From CBDCBA01 sp965214125 (GTDB lineage: Bacteria; Planctomycetota; Phycisphaerae; Tepidisphaerales; Tepidisphaeraceae): DNA of 64,000 nt. Location: positions 434,001 through 498,000 of the forward strand of contig CBDCBA010000027.1 in the NCBI GenBank assembly GCA_965214125.1, written 5' to 3'. Shown one piece after another: positions 36,515 through 43,443 of this stretch. Numbering within the stretch: position 1 is the first letter of the stretch; each line of letters opens with the position of its first letter. The notes beneath the pieces are model-generated. The model searched no databases. It was not told the origin of the DNA and saw nothing but the letters and a program-made list of their open reading frames with translations. The position numbers and the translations under genes were made by a program.

Positions 36515-38182
36515 GCCGACGCCGTTTCCGATCTCGACCTGCTCCGCCGCTTCGTTCGCTCGCGCGACGACGCGGCGTTCGGGCGGCTGATGGCTCGGCA
36601 CGCGGCGGCGACGCGGCGGGTGGCCTACCGCCACACGCGCCACCGCCAGGCGGCCGAGGACGTGAGTCAGGCCGCCTTTCTCGTGCTCGCCCAACGCCCG
36701 CAGTCGGCCATCCGCTCGACGCGGCGCAAGCAGAGCGTGCTGCCGTGGCTCGCCAAGGTCTGCCGCTACGCCGCGAACAACTGGCGGCGGGCGGAAACCC
36801 GGCGGCTTCGTCGCGAACGTTTCGTCGCCACGCCGGATGTCTCGCCCGATCCCAGCGCCGGCCACGACCTCGCCGACGCCGTCCGGTCGGCCCTGTCCTG
36901 CCTGCCTCGCCGCGACCGGCGAATTGTCGAGTGGCGTCACCTCTCGCAGATGAGCTGGGACGACGTCGCCCGCCACGCCGGCACCACGCCCGAGGCCGCC
37001 CGCAAGGCCGGCACGCGGGCGCTGGCGACGCTGCGTCACGCCCTCGACCGTCGCGGCATCACTGCCACAGGCGCCGCCATCGTGGCGGGCCTGCGGGCAC
37101 TGACCGTCTCGTCCCCCGCCCAAGCCGCCCTTGCCGCGCCGACCGCGGCCGAACTTGCCACCGGAGTCATCACGATGTTGAAGATCAAAACCGCCGCCGT
37201 CACGACCGCCGCCGCCCTCGCCGCCGTCGGCCTCGTCGCGACGGCGACCGCGCTGCTCCAGGACGGGCCCGCCACCCAGGCTGCTGCCGAAATCGACGCG
37301 AAGCAGGACGCGATCATGTTCCAACTCGGCCCCACCGCCACGTTGGAGATCGTCGGCTTGTCCGACGGCGAGCGGTTCTGGAACGCCGACGGCAAGCCGA
37401 TCGAACCGTTCGACCTCCAGCTCGCCCCCGGCAGCAACGAGCCGCCGGAGGGGTACACGCAGGTCTACCTCCAGCTTCGCCTGACCGACACGGCCGGCCG
37501 CGGCGAGCTGCCCGAGGGCGTGGAGTTCCCGATGCGCAGCGGCATCGAGAGCCCGTTCCGCCCGCTGCCCACTGTGTACTTCGGCGGGTCGACCCGCTAC
37601 GTGCAGATCGATGATCAGGAGTCGCTCCTTGTCGAAACGCTCTACCTTCCGGAAGGGTCGTACACGCACAGCCTGCACGTCGGCGTCGCGGTCGGCCCGT
37701 GGACAAAGCACTACCTCAACCCCACGAGCCCGATGTTCTCCGGGCAACTGGACTTCAACGACTACTACCTCAGCGCGAGAGTGCCCGGCGAGAACGTCAC
37801 GGTGTCGCCGCTCGGCGGCATTTGGAATCGTGACGCCGACGCCGACGAGTCGCGGCCACCGACGCACGCCTTTCTCACGATCACGACCGACACGCTCGCC
37901 AAAGAGCTGCGCCCGGTCGCGAAGGATGAAACCGGCCAGTGGCACGCGAGCATCGCCGGCGTGCAGCCGATCACCGACGGGTTCTTCCAGCGCACGCATT
38001 TAATGGAGGTCGACCCGCGCCGCGTGGTCGACGTCTCCCTGATGTCGCGGCCGCTGTACACGGTCTGGGCCGACGTGATGGTGCGGCCTAACAGCGACGC
38101 GAAGTTCGGGCTGCGTCGCAAGGTCACGCCGCCGCCGCAGGCGGAGATGGTCGAGAACGTAGTGCCGACGTCGGACGACTGA
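36512..38182 (+). CDS. ECF-type sigma-70 factor with membrane helix and envelope-facing domain (paralogue 2)
   Basis: 556 residues from a GTG. Sigma region 2 is LLRRFVRSRDDAAFGRLMAR with RHRQAAEDVSQAAFLVLAQR, and region 4 is LPRRDRRIVEWRHLSQMSWD with HAGTTPEAARKAGTRAL. A hydrophobic segment (about 222-248, MLKIKTAAVTTAAALAAVGL) leads to an extracytoplasmic domain of about 300 residues with many beta strands and Asp-Gly turns (SDGERFWNADGKPIEPF). A GGAG site lies eight bases before the ATG at 37175 that opens the hydrophobic segment. The gene follows paralogue 1 by 51 bases. Confidence 0.85.
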   Translation: MADAVSDLDLLRRFVRSRDDAAFGRLMARHAAATRRVAYRHTRHRQAAEDVSQAAFLVLAQRPQSAIRSTRRKQSVLPWLAKVCRYAANNWRRAETRRLRRERFVATPDVSPDPSAGHDLADAVRSALSCLPRRDRRIVEWRHLSQMSWDDVARHAGTTPEAARKAGTRALATLRHALDRRGITATGAAIVAGLRALTVSSPAQAALAAPTAAELATGVITMLKIKTAAVTTAAALAAVGLVATATALLQDGPATQAAAEIDAKQDAIMFQLGPTATLEIVGLSDGERFWNADGKPIEPFDLQLAPGSNEPPEGYTQVYLQLRLTDTAGRGELPEGVEFPMRSGIESPFRPLPTVYFGGSTRYVQIDDQESLLVETLYLPEGSYTHSLHVGVAVGPWTKHYLNPTSPMFSGQLDFNDYYLSARVPGENVTVSPLGGIWNRDADADESRPPTHAFLTITTDTLAKELRPVAKDETGQWHASIAGVQPITDGFFQRTHLMEVDPRRVVDVSLMSRPLYTVWADVMVRPNSDAKFGLRRKVTPPPQAEMVENVVPTSDD

Positions 38183-38213
38183 TTTTCTTCTGTCCGGTTC
38201 CGCGTGTGGCGGC

Positions 38214-38230
38214 ACAATCCGGGGGTGGTG
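38214..38230 (+). promoter_or_regulatory. Conserved leader and GTG start of ECF paralogue 3 (fragment)
   Basis: ACAATCCGGGGGTGGTG is almost identical to the leader of paralogue 4 (one extra A). It is preceded by ATTTTCTTCTGTCCGG (38182-38197), which resembles ATTTTCTTGTCCG just before paralogue 1 (34946-34958). These shared blocks may be promoter elements for autoregulation. Confidence 0.45.
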
Positions 38231-38455
38231 CCCTACCGCCCCGCCACCAGCCTCGACGCGACGGACGCCGAATTGCTCCGGCAGTTCGTGCGCTCGCGCG
38301 ACGACCTCGCCTTCGGCCGACTGGTGGCCCGGCACGCGCGGGCGGTGCGGCGGGTGGCGCATCACCGCCGAGCTGCGGCTGGACTCCCTGGCGTCCCGCT
38401 CGTAGCCGCACGTTCCGAGACGAACGGCTGCGGGTCGTCGGCAGAGCGTGACTAG
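38228..38455 (+). pseudogene. Truncated ECF sigma factor (paralogue 3)
   Basis: 75 codons from a GTG to TAG. The first 45 residues (DAELLRQFVRSRDDLAFGRL, VARHARAVRRVAHH) are plainly sigma region 2 and closely match paralogue 2. After that, homology is lost and the frame ends without the rest of region 2, region 4 or the membrane tail. Its leader is intact and like that of the intact paralogues. I read it as a remnant of a deletion; the junction lies at about 38365-38455, next to the first copy of the direct repeat. Confidence 0.7.
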
Positions 38456-38759
38456 GCCCGGCTGCTGTGCCATAACCGGACGATGAGCCGTAACACACCG
38501 CAGCGGGAACCAGGTTCCCAGCCTAAGCAGGCCAACCTGAACGACCTGACCCTGTTCGTTGACTGTTCTGGCTTGACTGGGAACCCGGAGCGGGCGACAC
38601 TCTGCTGCCGCCCACGATGCCGGAGCAGGAGACCTATGCAACAGCTCACCTTCTCTGCTACAAGGCTCTCGCGCTTTCGTACGCTCGCCGCACTCGTGGA
38701 TGCCCCATCGGCCAGCCATCTGGCCATCTGGCTCGTCATTCATTCGGAAGGAAGAAATA
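38454..38759. other. Gap holding repeat copy A and a probable promoter region
   Basis: About 306 bases without a convincing gene. The first 107 hold direct-repeat copy A. The rest (38561-38759) is of mixed composition with no clear structure apart from a GGAAGGAAG site at the end that serves the PEP-CTERM gene. A 95-codon frame from 38483 runs across it, but only its first 25 codons look conserved. Confidence 0.5.
38461..38560 (+). repeat. Direct repeat copy A with a short conserved coding start
   Basis: This stretch matches 39612-39705 at roughly four bases in five, including CATAACCG before an ATG (38483) and a reading frame MS...QREPGSQP.Q.NLNDLTLF. Most differences inside that frame are at third codon positions (CCA/CCG, CCT/CCC, CTG/CTC, GAC/GAT), so it has evolved as coding sequence. 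After TTCG the two copies differ completely. The copy lies between the broken sigma gene and the PEP-CTERM gene. Confidence 0.65.
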
Positions 38760-39602
38760 ATGCAGAGTAAATCGTTGCTCGCCCTGAATCTCGTCGCCGT
38801 GATGATGTTTGCTACCCCTTCGCTGGCAGCGCCAAGCTTCTTCGTATCGGTAGAAATGAGCGACGCCACCTTCAACTTTGCAGGCGACGGTAGCCCGCCA
38901 GACCCCCTTCTGTTTCAGTCAATCAGAAGTCCATTATTCGAGCAGGGTACTCATTTTCCGGGTAATAACCCCCTCGATTCTACTTCGAGATTCGAGTACA
39001 CGTTAGCCGGCGGCGAAACATCGCTGGACCTCAGTAGCGACATTTACTTTGACTGGTCTGATGACCCAGGCAGCATCGCTTTCCCGATGCTCTTTCTCGA
39101 TGTGTTCGTGGTAGTGGTTACCGAGCCGGGGGAAGTATTGCCGCCGGACTTCAATGTCACGGGTCGGTTGGAGGCTCGTGGAGTTCAGACGGCCGACAAC
39201 TGGCCTGGTGGCTCAGAGCATAGAGGCAGTGTCACCGGCGAGGTCGAGACGCCAACTCCCGCGGATGCTTTGCTTGACATCTCGTTTGTCGCCGAGGACT
39301 TCTTTAGGGCTTCATCTAACGACACGATCCTTGGCCAAACGGCCGATAATTGGGCTAGTGGCGAAAACCCCCTGTTCGGTGGACGTTTCTTCAACGCCAG
39401 CCGGGATATTGCAGGTGCCGACGATATCAACGGAATGTCATTTTCAACCGGGCTAAGCCAGAATGGTTTTCCAGGAAGTCCGGTGGGTGGGCTTCTAGAC
39501 ATCGACCTTTCGTTGCAGATGAACAACGTTCCTGAGTCAGCAAGCGGCCTCATCCTAACGGCTGGCGTCTCGGCCCTTCTGCTCCGCCGACGCTCGGTGT
39601 GA
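38760..39602 (+). CDS. PEP-CTERM sorting-signal protein, surface or exported
   Basis: 280 residues with a strong GGAAGGAAG site. The N-terminal signal peptide (MQSKSLLALNLVAVMMFATP, cleaved after SLAA) is followed by a domain of beta strands with two TADNW repeats (about residues 142 and 201). The C-terminal tail is VPESASGLILTAGVSALLL then RRRSV: a PEP-like motif, a hydrophobic helix and basic residues. Exosortases cut such tails during export of matrix or surface proteins. GC content is visibly lower than in neighbouring genes, and direct repeats flank it, which suggests acquisition as a unit. No ligand or enzyme motif is seen. Confidence 0.82.
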   Translation: MQSKSLLALNLVAVMMFATPSLAAPSFFVSVEMSDATFNFAGDGSPPDPLLFQSIRSPLFEQGTHFPGNNPLDSTSRFEYTLAGGETSLDLSSDIYFDWSDDPGSIAFPMLFLDVFVVVVTEPGEVLPPDFNVTGRLEARGVQTADNWPGGSEHRGSVTGEVETPTPADALLDISFVAEDFFRASSNDTILGQTADNWASGENPLFGGRFFNASRDIAGADDINGMSFSTGLSQNGFPGSPVGGLLDIDLSLQMNNVPESASGLILTAGVSALLLRRRSV

Positions 39603-39611
39603 CACCGAACG

Positions 39612-39705
39612 TCGGCTGTGGCATAACCGCTGGATGAGCAGTAAATCCCAGCGGGAACCGGGTTCCCAGCCCCAGCAAGACAACCTCAACGATCTGACCC
39701 TGTTC
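39612..39705 (+). repeat. Direct repeat copy B
   Basis: Second copy of the repeat at 38461-38560, starting 9 bases after the PEP-CTERM stop. It includes the ATG at 39634 and the frame MSSKSQREPGSQPQQDNLND. A small palindrome, GGGAACCGGGTTCCC, lies inside it at about 39652-39666. Together the two copies bracket the PEP-CTERM gene. Confidence 0.65.
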
Positions 39706-39953
39706 GACCTGCCGCCGCCGGCAGAGTCGGTGAAGGTCAACGCAACGCCACCCGCGGCACCGGAACCGGCAACAGTGCCGTCGGTCGAACTGCCGGCGGT
39801 CACGCTGCCGTGGGACTTCACCACCAGCTTCCCGGTCCCGCGTAACGACGCCATCGACGCCGGCAACCTGCACCCGACCGACGTGGTGCCGGAGAACCTG
39901 GCGGCGCTGCACGAGACCTTCTTCGCCGAGGTGCTGGGCCTGATGAACCAGTC
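39634..39953 (+). pseudogene. Possible truncated gene: N-terminal part only
   Basis: From the ATG at 39634 about 107 codons look like real coding sequence (synonymous differences from copy A over the first 25; then a Pro-rich stretch and WDFTTSFPVPRNDAIDAGN, ENLAALHETFFAEVLGLMNQ). The frame then enters the hairpin at 39954-40023 and continues without a stop through gcvT in the wrong frame. I therefore read it as a gene cut off by the hairpin element. I cannot assign a family; transposon-related origin is possible but unproven. Confidence 0.4.
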
Positions 39954-40023
39954 GGGTGCCACTGCATCCTTGCGGTGGCGAGAACCGGAATCCGCTCGCC
40001 ACCGCAAGGATGCAGTGGCACCC
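39954..40023. repeat. Perfect 28-bp inverted repeat upstream of gcvT
   Basis: Bases 39954-39981 are exactly complementary to 39996-40023, with a 14-base loop whose outer bases also pair. It lies 22 bases before the gcvT start. It could be a strong terminator of upstream transcription or a small palindromic element. I saw no second copy in this window. Confidence 0.75.
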
Positions 40024-40045
40024 AAGGCCGGCGTAAGCTGCCCGC

Positions 40046-41173
40046 ATGCCCGACGCCACCACCACCACCACGCTCAAGCACACGCCCTTCCACGACCTCC
40101 ACGTCGCCCTCGGCGGGAAGATGGTCGACTTCGCGGGCTGGGCCATGCCGCTGTCGTACGGGTCGATCGTCCAGGAGCACGAACGCTGCCGCACGGCGGG
40201 GGCGTTCTTCGACGTCAGCCACATGGGGCGGCTGCGCTTCGAAGGAGCCGACGCCGTGGCGTTTCTCGATCGCGTGACCACGCGCGACGTGTCCGCCATG
40301 ACGCCGGGGCAGAGCCGGTACGGGTTCGTCACCAATGCCAACGGCGGCGTGAAGGACGACGTGATCGTCGCCCGCTGGGCGGACGGCGTGAGCATGGTCT
40401 GCAACGCCAGCAACCGCGAGAAGCTGCTGGCCCACTTCGAGAGCGTCATCCGCGACAGTGGGCTCGACTGCCGCGTGATCGACAACACCGAATCGACCGC
40501 CATGGCGGCGTTCCAGGGGCCCAAGGTGTTCGAGGAGCTTGGCCCGCTGGTCGGCGACAAGCTGGACGACGACCCGGCCACGCTCAAGCGCTTCGGCTGC
40601 ACGCGCGGCGAGGTGATGGGCTCGCCGATCGAGGTCTACCGCAGCGGCTACACCGGCGAGGACGGCGTGGAGGTCGTCATGCCCGCCAACCTCGCCCAGA
40701 TGCTCGGCGGGATGATGGGCGACTCGCTCAAAAGCGGCCCGATCTACGCCTGCGGGCTCGGCGCGCGGGACACGCTGCGCATCGAGGCCGCCCTGCCGCT
40801 GTACGGGCACGAGCTGGGCGAAGAGGTCGACCCGATCAGCGTCGGAATGGGTTGGGCGGTGAAGAAGGAGGGCGACTTCATCGGCAGCGAGGCCATCCGC
40901 CGCGTGGCGACCGACGGGCCGGCGAAGAAGCTGGTCGGCGTGGAACTGCAAGGCCGGCGCACCGCCCGGCAGGGGACGCCGGTGCTGGTGAACGACGTGC
41001 AGGTGGGCGTTGTCACGAGCGGCTGCTTCGGACCGACCTTGCAAAAGAGCGTGGCGATGGCGTTCGTCGCGAGCGAGTATGCCGACGTGACGACGACGCT
41101 GGGCGTGGACTTCAAAAAGGAAGTGATTCCGGCGGCGGTCGTGCCCCTTCCGTTCTACAAGCGGCCGGCATAG
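40046..41173 (+). CDS. gcvT: Glycine cleavage system T protein (aminomethyltransferase)
   Basis: 375 residues. GcvT takes the aminomethyl group from lipoylated GcvH and, with tetrahydrofolate, makes methylene-THF and ammonia. Motifs are clear: HTPFHDLHVALGGKMVDFAG, WAMPLSYGSIVQEHE, GAFFDVSHMGRLRFEG, YRSGYTGEDGVEVVMP and GLGARDTLRIEAALPLYGHE. The C-terminal barrel ends in VVPLPFYKRPA. gcvH follows by ten bases, so both are one unit. gcvP comes only after an ECF sigma gene. Confidence 0.95.
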   Translation: MPDATTTTTLKHTPFHDLHVALGGKMVDFAGWAMPLSYGSIVQEHERCRTAGAFFDVSHMGRLRFEGADAVAFLDRVTTRDVSAMTPGQSRYGFVTNANGGVKDDVIVARWADGVSMVCNASNREKLLAHFESVIRDSGLDCRVIDNTESTAMAAFQGPKVFEELGPLVGDKLDDDPATLKRFGCTRGEVMGSPIEVYRSGYTGEDGVEVVMPANLAQMLGGMMGDSLKSGPIYACGLGARDTLRIEAALPLYGHELGEEVDPISVGMGWAVKKEGDFIGSEAIRRVATDGPAKKLVGVELQGRRTARQGTPVLVNDVQVGVVTSGCFGPTLQKSVAMAFVASEYADVTTTLGVDFKKEVIPAAVVPLPFYKRPA

Positions 41174-41183
41174 CCTAGCGGCC

Positions 41184-41567
41184 ATGGCAGTTCCGACCGA
41201 CCGCAAGTTCCTCAAGACCCACGAGTGGCACCTGATCGACGGGGAGACCTGCACGATCGGCATCACCCAGTTCGCCGCCGACGAGCTCACCGACATCACC
41301 TACGTCGATTTGCCCGAAGTCGGCGGCGACGTGACGGCCGGCGAGCCGTTCGGCGAGGTCGAGAGTGTCAAGGCCACCAGCGACCTCGTCAGCGGCGTGA
41401 CGGGCGAGGTGATCGAGGTCAACGAAGAACTTTCGGCCGACCCGAGCCTGGTCAACAGCGATCCGCACGACGGCGCTTGGATGATCAAGGTCAAGATGAG
41501 CGCCCCCGACGAAGCCGCCAACCTGCTCGACCCCGAGGGGTACAAGCAACAAACCGGCGCCGAGTAG
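41184..41567 (+). CDS. gcvH: Glycine cleavage system H protein
   Basis: 127 residues. GcvH is the mobile lipoyl carrier of the glycine cleavage complex. The lipoylation site is K63 in GEVESVKATSD, within the expected beta-hairpin; the start KFLKTHEWHLIDG and end PHDGAWMIKVKM are also typical. The octanoyl group would come from LipB (11.3 kb) followed by a lipoyl synthase not seen here. Length is normal. Downstream lies the repeat element at 41601-41701 and then the fourth ECF sigma gene. Confidence 0.95.
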   Translation: MAVPTDRKFLKTHEWHLIDGETCTIGITQFAADELTDITYVDLPEVGGDVTAGEPFGEVESVKATSDLVSGVTGEVIEVNEELSADPSLVNSDPHDGAWMIKVKMSAPDEAANLLDPEGYKQQTGAE

Positions 41568-41600
41568 GGGCTGCCCCCCACGCACCGATCTCCTCGGACC

Positions 41601-41701
41601 GATGCCGAAGCGGAAGCTTCGGGTCGGAAGCTTCGGGTGCCTGCGGAAGCTTCGGATCGAAACGTGTCCGAGGCAGAACCCGAAGCTGCCGCTTCGGCGT
41701 C
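41601..41701. repeat. Inverted-repeat element, GCCGAAGCGGAAGCTTCGG family, copy 1
   Basis: About 101 bases with 24-base ends (41601-41624 and 41678-41701) that pair with two mismatches. Inside, GGAAGCTTCGG occurs three times, at 41612, 41626 and 41645. The ends are almost identical to those of a similar-sized element at 56288-56389. The structure is like a miniature repeat element. It separates gcvH from the ECF sigma gene. Confidence 0.75.
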
Positions 41702-41747
41702 GGGAGGGTTTCTTCGGGTTTCCTTGTTGCGCCGGCGCGACCTGCGA

Positions 41748-41763
41748 ACATCCGGGGGTGGTG
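41748..41763 (+). promoter_or_regulatory. Conserved leader and GTG start of ECF paralogue 4
   Basis: ACATCCGGGGGTGGTG ends in the GTG start and is shared with the leader of paralogue 3 and, more loosely, paralogue 2. It fixes the start at 41761, although the frame is open upstream through the repeat element. Confidence 0.5.
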
Positions 41764-43368
41764 ACGTCAACCGCTCGATCTTCCCCCACCACCGACGCCG
41801 CCCTGCTGCGGCGCTACCGCGCGACGCGCGACGAGGAATCCTTCGCCCGGCTCGTCTCGCGCCACGCGGCGGCGGTGCGGGCGGTGGCGCTGCGGACCAC
41901 CGGCAACGCATCGGCGGCCGAGGACGTGGCGCAGGCGACGTTCCTCGTGCTCATCGGTCGAACCGGGCCGGCGATGCGGTCGGCCACACTGCGTGGCGAC
42001 CTGCGGCCTTGGCTGGCGAAAACGTGCCGCTTCTGCGCCGCGAACTGGCGAAGAAGCGAAGCGCGGCGTCGCCGGCGGGAGCAGGTGGCGGCGACGCCGG
42101 AATCCGTTGATCCCAGCGAGCCGGGCGAGCTCGGCGAGCAGGTCGCGGCGGCCGTCGCGGCATTGCGGCGTCGGGATCGCCGGCTGATCGAGCTGCGCCA
42201 CCTCGACGGCCTCGCCTGGCCGGACGTGGCGGCCCGACTGAATCTTGATCCCCCCGCCGCCCGCGTCGCCGGCGGCCGGGCACTCGACCGCCTCCGCGAC
42301 CTGCTGCTGCGCCGCGGCATCACCGCCACGACGGCCACCGTGGCCGCCAGCCTGAGCGCCCTCGTCGCCAAGGCCTCGCTACGCAGCGCCGCCCCCACGC
42401 CGGCCGCCTTTTCCCTCGCGAAAGGAACCCTTCTCATGTTGAAGCTCAAGACAATCGCCGTGCTCTCGACCGCCGCCCTCCTCGGCGGCGCGGGCGGCGG
42501 GCTGCTGTACGCGGGGCAAGAAAATCCCGGTTCGGAAGCTGCGGCAGCTAAAAGCGCCACAACGACAGCGAGCGACGTGAACCAGCAGTCGTTGCCATAC
42601 TCGCTCTCCGGCATCCTGAGCGACGGCACGCAAGCACGGGTCGTCGCGATCGGTGACGGCGAACGCTGGTGGTCGGCGTACGGCGAACTGTTGGAGGATG
42701 TGGAAGCAGCCTTGCCCGACCTTGCCATCGGAGAAGGCGAGGTGTCGCGGTACGTCATCGTCGAGGTTGTCGGGCGGCCGGATACGGAAGAAGGTGGTTC
42801 TCAGCAACTCTCGTTTGGATCGCGGCCTACTTCGCCGAGTGTGAGATTTGACAGCATCGATGACGGTTCTCGCATCGTCTTCGCCACAGTGTTGCCGCGG
42901 GAGGGTGACGCACCGAATGCAGAACTTAACGTCCTAATTTCAGCAGGAGTGGGTGAGTGGCGTGGGGCACCTGCCGGAAGCCGCAACCATTCCTGGCTCG
43001 TCGGCTCGGCCAGGACTGAGGTGCAATTGCACGAGCTTCGGATTCAGAACCCAGCCGGAGGAGGTTTACGTCCAGCGGTGCAGTTCTTCCCGCGATCTCT
43101 TCGATCCGAGGTTCGAATCGTCCGAACGTCGGCCAACGATGATACGGGCGAAGTCATGTTTGTCCCGGCGAGTCGTCCCTACGAAACTCGCTTGGGAGAA
43201 CAAACGTTCCGCCTCGACTACTTGGTTGTGCCATTCGATAATCAGTCGGTCCAGCCTGATGAATCGCCTGGTCGCTTTTCGCTGTTCTATCGCCCGACTG
43301 AGACAATCGAGTTCTTCATGCTTCCGTCGATTCCTGGTGGTGGGACGCCAGAAGTCCAAGTTAGATAG
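41761..43368 (+). CDS. ECF-type sigma-70 factor with membrane helix and envelope-facing domain (paralogue 4)
   Basis: 535 residues from a GTG. Region 2 is LLRRYRATRDEESFARLVSR with GNASAAEDVAQATFLVLIGR; region 4 is LRRRDRRLIELRHLDGLAWP with VAARLNLDPPAARVAGGRAL. The hydrophobic segment at about 226-250 (MLKLKTIAVLSTAALLGGAG) is followed by an extracytoplasmic domain of some 280 residues rich in beta strands. An AAAGGA site lies nine bases before the ATG at 42436 that opens this segment. The C-terminal half has lower GC and different codon use from the sigma half. The gene splits gcvTH from gcvP. Confidence 0.85.
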   Translation: MTSTARSSPTTDAALLRRYRATRDEESFARLVSRHAAAVRAVALRTTGNASAAEDVAQATFLVLIGRTGPAMRSATLRGDLRPWLAKTCRFCAANWRRSEARRRRREQVAATPESVDPSEPGELGEQVAAAVAALRRRDRRLIELRHLDGLAWPDVAARLNLDPPAARVAGGRALDRLRDLLLRRGITATTATVAASLSALVAKASLRSAAPTPAAFSLAKGTLLMLKLKTIAVLSTAALLGGAGGGLLYAGQENPGSEAAAAKSATTTASDVNQQSLPYSLSGILSDGTQARVVAIGDGERWWSAYGELLEDVEAALPDLAIGEGEVSRYVIVEVVGRPDTEEGGSQQLSFGSRPTSPSVRFDSIDDGSRIVFATVLPREGDAPNAELNVLISAGVGEWRGAPAGSRNHSWLVGSARTEVQLHELRIQNPAGGGLRPAVQFFPRSLRSEVRIVRTSANDDTGEVMFVPASRPYETRLGEQTFRLDYLVVPFDNQSVQPDESPGRFSLFYRPTETIEFFMLPSIPGGGTPEVQVR

Positions 43369-43443
43369 AGCATCTTTCAGTTCCCGCCACCCGCCGCCCC
43401 GCGTTCGCCGGGGCGGCGGGCGTTTGGTCTACGATCGGGCCGC

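Noticed and set aside
38483..38770. A 95-residue protein from repeat copy A.
   Set aside because: Only the first 25 codons match copy B. The rest is Cys/Arg-rich with no pattern and overlaps the start of the PEP-CTERM gene.
39603..40045. A glycine riboswitch before gcvT.
   Set aside because: The gap is filled by repeat copy B, a coding-like stretch and a perfect palindrome. I could not find the paired glycine aptamer pattern.
40046..41178. Continuation of the 39634 frame through gcvT, giving a 514-residue product.
   Set aside because: Beyond about 39953 the translation is Arg/Gly-rich shadow of gcvT, which is certain. Only the first part looks like protein.
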